In this document: positions 19,195-24,738 of the stretch, piece after piece | Layout: each line of letters begins with the position of its first letter | Position numbering within the stretch: the first letter of the stretch is position 1 | Source: Gnetum montanum | Taxonomy: Eukaryota; Streptophyta; Gnetopsida; Gnetales; Gnetaceae | DNA length: 24,738 nt | NCBI GenBank assembly: GCA_015680685.1 | Contig: MNCI01022183.1 | Span: 1-24,738, forward strand | Reading direction: 5' to 3' | Position numbers and translations under genes: made by a program | Notes under the pieces: generated by a model | What the model was told of the DNA's origin: nothing | The model's input: only the letters and a program-made list of their open reading frames with translations | Databases searched by the model: none

Positions 19195-19354
19195 GTTCCA
19201 GATGAGGGTGCAGGGCCCGTAGAAGGAAGGAATGAAGAATTNCATAGAAGGAAGGAATGAAGAATTAGCATAGGACAATGCAAGGGAAGGCCGTGTAAAA
19301 GGAAATGATGTAGCAATGAATGGTGAAGATGATGTGAATAGGGACAACCTGTGA
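19195..19354 (+). pseudogene. Antisense gene exon 7, acidic tail
   Basis: Follows ATGATGTAG. Begins VPDEGAGPVEGRNEE. A 25-bp tandem duplication (19220-19244, 19245-19270) containing the N at 19242 shifts the frame. Ignoring one copy, the frame continues (DNAREGRVKGNDVAMNGEDD), with a TAG, to TGA at 19352, immediately followed in the same frame by a TAG. An oligo-T run (19366-19381) comes after the stop; no poly(A) tail is seen, so this is not a retroposed copy. Confidence 0.5.
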
Positions 19355-19537
19355 TAGCTAGGAAATTTTTTTTTTTTTTTTGAAATTTTGAATTTTTATA
19401 AACTTTTTTGCAAACATTATCCAAAAAGCAAAGATTTTGAATAAAGAAGAGAATTTCGGAAAGGAAATTAATTCTGCATTAACTTGTGCATTGTATACAT
19501 GCTATGTTTTGTGTAAAATTTTCATGCTTTTATGTGC

Positions 19538-19613
19538 TAGTTTTAGGTCGTTTCGAGCCTTCGCTAGTTTTAGGCCATTTTGGGCCTTTTCCAGTTTTAG
19601 GCCATTTCGGGCC
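19538..19613. repeat. Three-copy 27-bp tandem repeat, protease side
   Basis: Exactly 27-bp period: copies start at 19538, 19565 and 19592, with consensus (T/C)AGTTTTAGGCCATTTCGGGCC on plus. On minus it encodes nonapeptides like ARNDLKLAK. It mirrors the cluster at 14317-14700 on the other side of the antisense gene. Here the stem bases are GGCC...GGCC instead of GGTC...GACC, still complementary. Confidence 0.85.
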
Positions 19614-19859
19614 ATAGCGTAGCATGCCAAAGAGATGATACATTAACAACTTGAACAATGACTAACTAGTAACTTACATAGATAGATGGATTGTAAATCA
19701 TGAAGGGTGGTAATGTGCAAAGAATGGCGACTGGGAAGGAAGTAGCAGGGTTGCTACGCTATTCATAGCTGCTTCTTAACCCATCATGGATTGAGTGGAG
19801 TGTAAGGCTGAGACGCTTTGCCAGGGTATTTGTTTACATCATTGTCGCCCGCTTGGAAG

Positions 19860-20360
19860 GGTAACTCAACCAAAGCACTTTCATCTTGGAGATCGACCTA
19901 CTAAGCCGATTCTCCCGCTAGATGGTTAACGTGTGCGTAAGCAGGCACTTCATCCTTAGAGGTTACAACCTCTAAGCCTTGCTCCATGTCTACATTGTTG
20001 ATTGCTTGTGCCACTACCACATCACCATGAATCACCACCTCCCTCCCTGCATATGGTAGGTGGATTTTATGATGAATGGGAAAATAGACGATCCTAAGTT
20101 GTGCTAACCATGATCTTCCCAAGATTAGGTTAAACCCAGGCATTTCCTCGACCATGATGAACGTTGCGTTTGTGGGGAACTAGTCCCCTGCCATGAACTT
20201 TATGTGGACTATGCCTTTCAATAAGATGCGTGCCCCATTGAATTCCCTCAGGCATGACGTCATTGTGGGTTTGATCTGGTTGACCAAGCCCAACTTGTCC
20301 ATAATAGGGAAGGGGATGACGTTCGTGGCAGCCCCATCATCAACGTGTACCCTTCAGATC
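19860..20360 (-). pseudogene. Aspartic protease of the main element
   Basis: Retropepsin that would cut the gag-pol polyprotein. In minus order: HVDDGAATNVIPF at about 20310-20345, with the active-site D-x-G as DDG; MDKLGLVNQIKPT; FNGARILLKGIVHIKF; a TAG near 20180; MVEEMPGFNLILGRSWLAQL (flap-to-end motif GFNLILGR, about 20095-20155); and HHKIHLPYAGREVVIHGD. The order and spacing match Tat proteases. Only one or two stops break it. Homology ends near 19860, where the interruption begins. Confidence 0.85.
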
Positions 20361-21320
20361 CGGTGTTGGCTGATCCAAATTATGATAAAAAGGGATGCTA
20401 TAGTTTCCTAACCCCTTTCGGGATCATCCCTAATGAAGTCATTACTGAAAGTCAGTTGAGACGGTTCTAGTTCTATAGGCATGAAGGGAAGCATGACCGA
20501 GTGGATCGCTTCCTCTTCCGCTGACATGTCTTCGTTGACTGGAATTGCTGTCAACATGTGGATCAAAGCCTCATGGTGTGGGACGAACATCATGATTGGG
20601 TCGTACAAGCTCAATTTAGTGTTTTTCTATTTTAGAGCTTGCTTGACCTAAGTGAGGGTATCCAAAAGGTCTTGGTCACCCCCTTGTTTAATGCTTTCCT
20701 ATTCTTTGATTCATCCCAGAAGATGAATTTCCTGAGGAGGGGCAACTTCGAGTTTGACTTCAAACCCTTTTTGGTAGGGTGGTGCAGACTGTGCAATTAT
20801 AGCAAAAATCATCTTTGGTGAAGATGGCATAGACGCAAGGAGTGAAGATGTAAACATGGAAATACTAGGAACGATACTTCCTCTCGATGTCTCACCTGCA
20901 AAATGCACTTCTCATTTCTTAGGACGAGAAGGTTGTTCAGTTGTCTTGTGCGGGGTGAGGGCTATCGAAGGAGTCAGCCCCTGATGATGAAAGGCATTGA
21001 TGGTGTTAGTGGGCAAAGTCACGTGGCTTTGCCAATAGGTGGCACAAATATGGATGCTCGCGGAGCCACTCTCAGAACAAATGGCTATTACGAGCTTCAA
21101 CCAGCCATTGGTGGTGCTAGTGCACTACTCTGAGGCACACAAACCACAAATGGTTACTGGGGTGGCCTAGGATCACTGTCAATATTGATGGCATTGATGA
21201 CGTAATCGACATTATTGGCATTGAAGGGGTTTGTGTAGGCATGCATAGATTGGTTCTCAAGGCGTACTAGGTTGGTTTCGTCCAATACCAGTTTTCCCTG
21301 ATCGATCAATCTTTGGATGT
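20361..21320 (-). pseudogene. Gag-protease linker
   Basis: Low-conservation region between the gag zinc knuckle and protease. LTFSNDFIRDDPERG near 20410-20455 corresponds to the conserved ITFSDDDL-type segment found just before the protease in Tat elements. The remainder (for example SLYDPIMMFVPHHEALIHML near 20550-20610) has fragments of open frame broken by stops. Confidence 0.55.
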
Positions 21321-23563
21321 CATTTGTAATGCCACACAGTAATCTGTGTTGTGACCACACTGTTAGTGATAGTTACAAAACCTATCTAGCCTAAAACCCT
21401 TAGGAACTAGGGGCTCGTTGGGCAAGGCCAAAGAAGGGTTCCTAAAGAGCTCGCAGTAGCGCTAATGTCTCCTGATTTCTTCTTCCGACATCTGCTTGTG
21501 TTGGATGTGCCCCGCTACCAACAACTAATTCATAAGTTCCAAAGGCTTGAGAAGCAGTGGGGTATACTTTGACTGATCTTTATGTTCAAAGTTCAGTTTG
21601 GGTTGCGCAGATGTCTCAGGTGCAAGTATAACAGGTTGCGGTGCGTCACCCTGCCTGGGCACAGGGTTAGCTACAGGTACGGTCAATTTCTTGTTATTCT
21701 TGTTACTATTGTTACTAGGTTTAGGCTTCGCCTCAGTTGCCATAGCGGCCACTGTGGTTGTTGGGGCTTTACCCTTGTCCTTCTTTGTGAATGTGTTTTT
21801 GTACGCAATGTAGGCCAAGTCTTTGCTTGCCTCAGCCACGTCCTGTATACTCTTGCTCTGAGCGAAGGCTTGACTAAGAGTGCAAGGGACGAGGTAGTAC
21901 AGTTTAGACTTGATAAAGTCATTCACTACATCCTTAAAGATAGCCAACAAATGGGCCTCCACGATGGGCTCATGAATTTTGTTAAGGGTTTCATTCCAAT
22001 GCTAGATGAACTTTTGGATTGGCTCTAAAGGATCTTGCTTCATGCTCATCAATTGATCCAACGTGATTTTTGGCTTCAAGTTGTACTTCAAGCACATCAC
22101 GAACTAGGTCAGAAGCTCTTCCAGAGTTGAAATAGATGAACATGGTAGTGCACGGTACCAATCTAATGCCTTTTCGATTAGGGACATAGTAAAGACATGA
22201 ATAATCATGTGCGGCCATTGTTGCAGTAGAAGGCATTCATACCTAAAGGTAATAATATGGGCATTGGGATCTCCTTCCCCATCATACTTCATGAAGTGGG
22301 GGAGAGACATCCCTAGGGGTAATGTCAGAGTGGGGATTGTAGGGGTTGATGGGGTCATCTTGGTAAAAGTCCATAACTTGTACCATGTCAGACCCAATAG
22401 CTTTGAGGCATTTTATTTCCTCTGTGAGGGTCTGGATGAGTTGGAACACTTGGTCCAAACCCTGCGATGTTGTGGATGGTTGAGGAACTACCGAGGTAGC
22501 TCCCATCTATGGAATGGTGGGGGTGGCAACATGACCCATCAGTGGTACTATTTGGATAGCCCTCGTGAATAGTGCTACTTGCACTATCCACCACCCAGTA
22601 GGTGGTGCTATTGGAGCAGCAACCACAGGTTGGGCTGCCGAATAAATCGCTTATGTCATCGACAGAATAGACCATAGCCTTGTGTTGGGTTGTACTGTGT
22701 GCGGGGTTTGGTAGGTCTGAGGGTAAACATAATGAAACATCTGCGATGGTTGTGGAATAGGTGAAGAAGTAAATGGGGTCCACCATGTGGATGAGCTCGG
22801 GCACGCTACGGTGGGTGGAACAGGCGTGAACGCAGGAATGGAAACGGAAGTTGCGTATGACTATAAAGTAGGTAGAGCATCAACATGTGGCAGGGTAGCC
22901 ATGATTGGTGTATGATGTGCTATAGGAATGGGCTAATGAATAGTTTGCGGAGGCATAGTTTCTGCAAATGAAACAGGGGAATAAGGGCGTTGACATGTCG
23001 GGAAGGTGACATGGCTACCCATTGCAGTTGTAGTTGTAGGCTGCATGAGCGTAGGCGTGATCACAAAGGAAGTGGTGACAGATAATGGATTGGCCCAGAA
23101 GGACTGGGTAGGGGGGACAAGAATGGGGTTGGTTTGACCTCCCTCGTCGGATTTGGAATCAAGTTCCTCCTATCCTTCCTAGAAGGCATCATCCTGGTTA
23201 GATGTTGTGTCTTGTTACTCCCTAAGGCTAGCCAACTGGATTAGCTGGTTGATTTGTCTGTGTCAAAGGTATGGAAGCACCGAGAGTGGGAACAAACTCC
23301 TTCTTGCCATAGTAAGCGAACTTGAAGCTATGTTTGCCTTCGAATTCGTGTACATCCAAAGGCAGGTTTGCTTGAACCTTTGCATAGAGGAAGTTATAGT
23401 GCTCATGTTGCTGAGCCAAGCCCTCAGGTCCCCGGTTTTGGATCCTGAGGGATTGACGTGTTTCCAACATTGGGTTCAATGGTTGTTCAGCACCTGTGAT
23501 GCCTTGAACCATGATAGGAACCTCGACGTTAAAGGTGTTAGCAGTAGTAGTTGCGGAACTCAT
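21321..23563 (-). pseudogene. Gag polyprotein of the main element
   Basis: Capsid/nucleocapsid precursor. Start chosen at the minus ATG ending at 23563 (MSSATTTANTFN), since the frame upstream runs into leader sequence. N-terminal block RQSLRIQNRGPEG; then a long Pro/Thr/Ala/Gln-rich region (22500-23200); then the capsid domain with KYDGEGDPNAHIITFRYEC, MSLIEKALDWYRALP and (after a TAG near 22105) KYNLKPKITLDQLMSMKQDP; then EASKDLAYIAYKNTFTKKDK, a Lys-rich basic stretch, and a zinc knuckle FCNYH, stop, QCGHNTDYC at 21336-21377. At about 740 codons, the length is normal for Tat gag. At least two frameshifts (near 22260-22290 and 22700) and several stops break it. Confidence 0.85.
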
Positions 23564-23692
23564 TGTTACTAAGCTAGGCAGTTTCGCAAACGGGAGAAAG
23601 TAAAGGAATTGGAAAGCTAAACAGTTTTGCAGAAGAGAAAAACGAAGGAATTTGAAAGCAATCAAAAAGGCTTTATGTCTTGCCAAGCTCCT
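23564..23692 (-). other. Short gag leader without primer-binding site
   Basis: About 130 bp between the gag ATG and the first clear LTR homology. No tRNA-complementary primer-binding site, and no LTR end of the TGTAGCGACC type, can be found. The left element has about 580 bp in the same place. Confidence 0.55.
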
Positions 23693-23880
23693 GAGGAACA
23701 ATTTGGTAGAAAAGGGTAGAACAAAATGCCGACAGAGAGTGCTAACTATCTACAATGTTAAACAGAAAGCTTACAATGCTCAAGGTTACAGTGCTAATTT
23801 TTGCTTGTCCACCAACAACATTGTTAGCAGACTAAAAATGCCAAAAAAAATCCAAACCCTTCAAGCATTGCTCATTGGGG

Positions 23881-23888
23881 TATTTATA
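23881..23888 (-). promoter_or_regulatory. 5' LTR TATA box
   Basis: TATAAATA in minus sense, identical to the one at 8380-8387. It would drive the genomic transcript, but most of the transcribed R/U5 is missing downstream. Confidence 0.65.
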
Positions 23889-24268
23889 GGACCAAGGGTG
23901 CACGAAAGATGCAATTTGGACACCATGTGCCCCGGGCTTATGCTGACTTGTCTATGTTGCACGTGCCTGCATGACCGTTGGGCAAGCCTGCCATGCCGTA
24001 ATTACAAGTCTACCACATTGTAATTGCACTATCAGAGCAATGGTGCAATTAGGTGAAGTGCATTGATGTAGCGTAACTACTTGTCATGCTCTGCTATGCT
24101 TTGTAGCATAGCATGTTTGACGTAGCATAGCATCTTGTTACGTTCTGCTATGTAATGCAGCGTAGCGTAGTGTAGCCGTTGACTTAAAGCAAAAAATTTG
24201 CGTCGTGTCCTGCTGCATACATTGGAAACTTTTGAAGCACACTAACTATTTATTGCATATTTGCTACA

Positions 24269-24296
24269 CTATGCTACGCTACGTAGCGTAGCATAG
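24269..24296. repeat. Perfect 28-bp palindrome in the 5' LTR
   Basis: CTATGCTACGCTAC followed directly by its reverse complement GTAGCGTAGCATAG. It is the counterpart of the 19-bp inverted repeat at 8743-8782. The centre differs (AC|GT here against a CA spacer there), yet complementarity is kept. Confidence 0.95.
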
Positions 24297-24738
24297 CATA
24301 GTGACTGGCCTTAGTTACAAAAACATCATCAATCTGCAAACTTTGCCTCTCGCACCGTGAAACTTGCGAACTAGCTGATCCCACCCTTTGAGTTGAATTC
24401 TGTCACTTTCGTAGAATTGCTACACCTCGCTGCGGCATGTAGCTTAGCTTAGCATAGCAACAAACATGGCCTATTTTTTGCCAAGTTCCCGCTTTCTGAC
24501 GGAAGGAGACATTGTTGAAGGACTTGAAGTCGAGCAAGGGGACTGACCATCTAGCTTTTGCTATGCTATGCTACGTTGCATAGCATAACATAGCATAGCA
24601 CTGCGCATCCGCAAATGTCTTCTGAAGTTTGCTATGCTACGTAGCGTATCGTAGCATAGAAAAAATCCTTAACTTAGAAAACCTATTGAAGCATTTTGTG
24701 CATTTTGAGTGCGTTGTCGGCTAGATGAACTACTCAGG

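Larger units (their letters stand above)
14839..19354 (+). pseudogene. Multi-exon antisense gene inside the retroelement
   Basis: A decayed spliced gene, antisense to the host element and placed between its protease and RT. Model: exon 1 from ATG 14839 (MAPKKECTHLALAKVEEVKK, basic); exon 2 15502-15951; exon 3 16036-16324; exon 4 16438-17490; exon 5 17622-18182; exon 6 18287-19106; exon 7 19195-19354, ending at TGA 19352. Donors are GTGAGT, GTAAGT, GTAAAT, GTAAGA and GTTAGT; acceptors all end in AG after pyrimidine-rich tracts. Codon phase is preserved exactly at the introns after exons 3 (A|GG), 4 (G|TA) and 5 (A|CC), which chance would rarely give. The exon 1 donor and the exon 2/3 phase are not resolved. 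The product would be roughly 1,100 residues: an FCP1-like domain, an unidentified central region, an acidic Glu-rich segment, a coiled coil and an acidic tail. No full-length product is possible now. Confidence 0.75.
7774..24738 (-). mobile_element. Tat-type Ty3/gypsy retrotransposon, interrupted
   Basis: A minus-strand element with the order 5' LTR (partly outside the window), gag, protease, interruption, RT, RNase H 1, RNase H 2, integrase, repeat, accessory stretch, polypurine tract, 3' LTR. Tat assignment rests on three points: two RNase H domains in a row between RT and integrase; a CxxH...GHxTxxC knuckle at the gag end; and a protease of the VD-DG...NV-P / GFNLILGR type. The LTRs differ at 14 of 110 positions in a hand alignment (8231-8340 against 23731-23840), so the insertion is old. 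Every gene carries stops or frameshifts. The 5.7 kb between protease and RT holds a foreign antisense gene. A 5-bp target duplication would be ATTCC (7769-7773), but its partner is outside the window. Confidence 0.85.
23693..24738 (-). repeat. 5' LTR, truncated at R/U5 and cut by the window end
   Basis: Aligns with 8200-9215 of the 3' LTR (for example GACAGAGAGTGCTAACT at 23731 against 8231). The first 420 bp or so of the 3' LTR (7774-8200) have no counterpart, so R/U5 and the primer-binding site are deleted. About 165 bp of U3 should lie beyond the window. A 19-bp extra piece at 24115-24133 repeats the hairpin arm GTAGCATAGCAT and is absent from the other copy. Confidence 0.85.

Noticed and set aside
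19366-19381. Oligo-T run as poly(A) tail of a minus-strand retroposed gene
   Set aside because: The coding strand of the adjoining gene is plus and it keeps introns, so the run is neither its tail nor evidence of retroposition.
14170-19860. Nested DNA transposon or Helitron carrying the gene
   Set aside because: I found no terminal inverted repeats, no target duplication and no helicase or transposase motif at the borders. The case remains open but unsupported.
21582-22028. 148-codon open frame on plus
   Set aside because: It lies opposite the conserved gag capsid and nucleocapsid-proximal region on minus, whose residues match known Tat gag and the second gag copy at 2198-3812. The plus frame is a shadow.

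Overview
The window looks like repeat-derived DNA from the nuclear genome of a large-genome land plant. The evidence is two nested or adjacent, heavily decayed Ty3/gypsy LTR retrotransposons, 1.6 kb LTRs, plant-type TATA boxes, and a spliced gene remnant with GT-AG introns. No intact protein-coding gene, rRNA, tRNA or CRISPR array is visible. A gymnosperm such as a conifer would fit the age and size of the elements, but that is an inference. The two N positions (14728, 19242) mark a draft assembly.

Layout. Positions 1-826 are AT-rich and non-coding. Positions 827-5954 hold an old, minus-strand Ty3/gypsy remnant: integrase (827-2060), a repeat-filled junction (2116-2192) where the rest of pol is missing, gag (2198-3812), a leader with 27-bp repeats, and one LTR (4395-5954). 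Positions 5955-7773 are AT-rich and non-coding. A second minus-strand element runs from 7774 past the window end. In plus coordinates it shows 3' LTR (7774-9380), polypurine tract, a plus-strand accessory reading stretch, a 30-bp tandem repeat, integrase, a second (archaeal-like) RNase H, the first RNase H, RT, a 5.7-kb interruption, protease, gag and a truncated 5' LTR. The two consecutive RNase H domains between RT and integrase, the protease and zinc-knuckle signatures and the YVDD-type RT place it in the Tat group of non-chromovirus Ty3/gypsy elements.

The most interesting part is the interruption between protease and RT (about 14170-19860). It carries, antisense to the retroelement, the remains of a real multi-exon gene: a TATAAATA box at 14802, an ATG at 14839, and six introns with recognisable splice sites. 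At three of these introns (16325-16437, 17491-17621, 18183-18286) the reading frame carries across exactly. One exon block encodes an FCP1/SCP-like HAD phosphatase domain whose catalytic aspartates have been lost. The downstream 800 or so codons are unlike any family I can name and end in a coiled coil and an acidic tail. In the best-preserved exons the frame is broken almost only by TAG, TGA and TAA codons that are each one C-to-T step from CAG, CGA or CAA. This pattern is expected of a methylated, silenced sequence. Clusters of a related 27-55 bp repeat sit on both sides of this gene and again just after integrase.

Both elements also share an array of GCTATGCTA/TAGCATAGC hairpins in the U3 part of their LTRs, just upstream of the TATA box. 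The same core recurs in the introns of the antisense gene.
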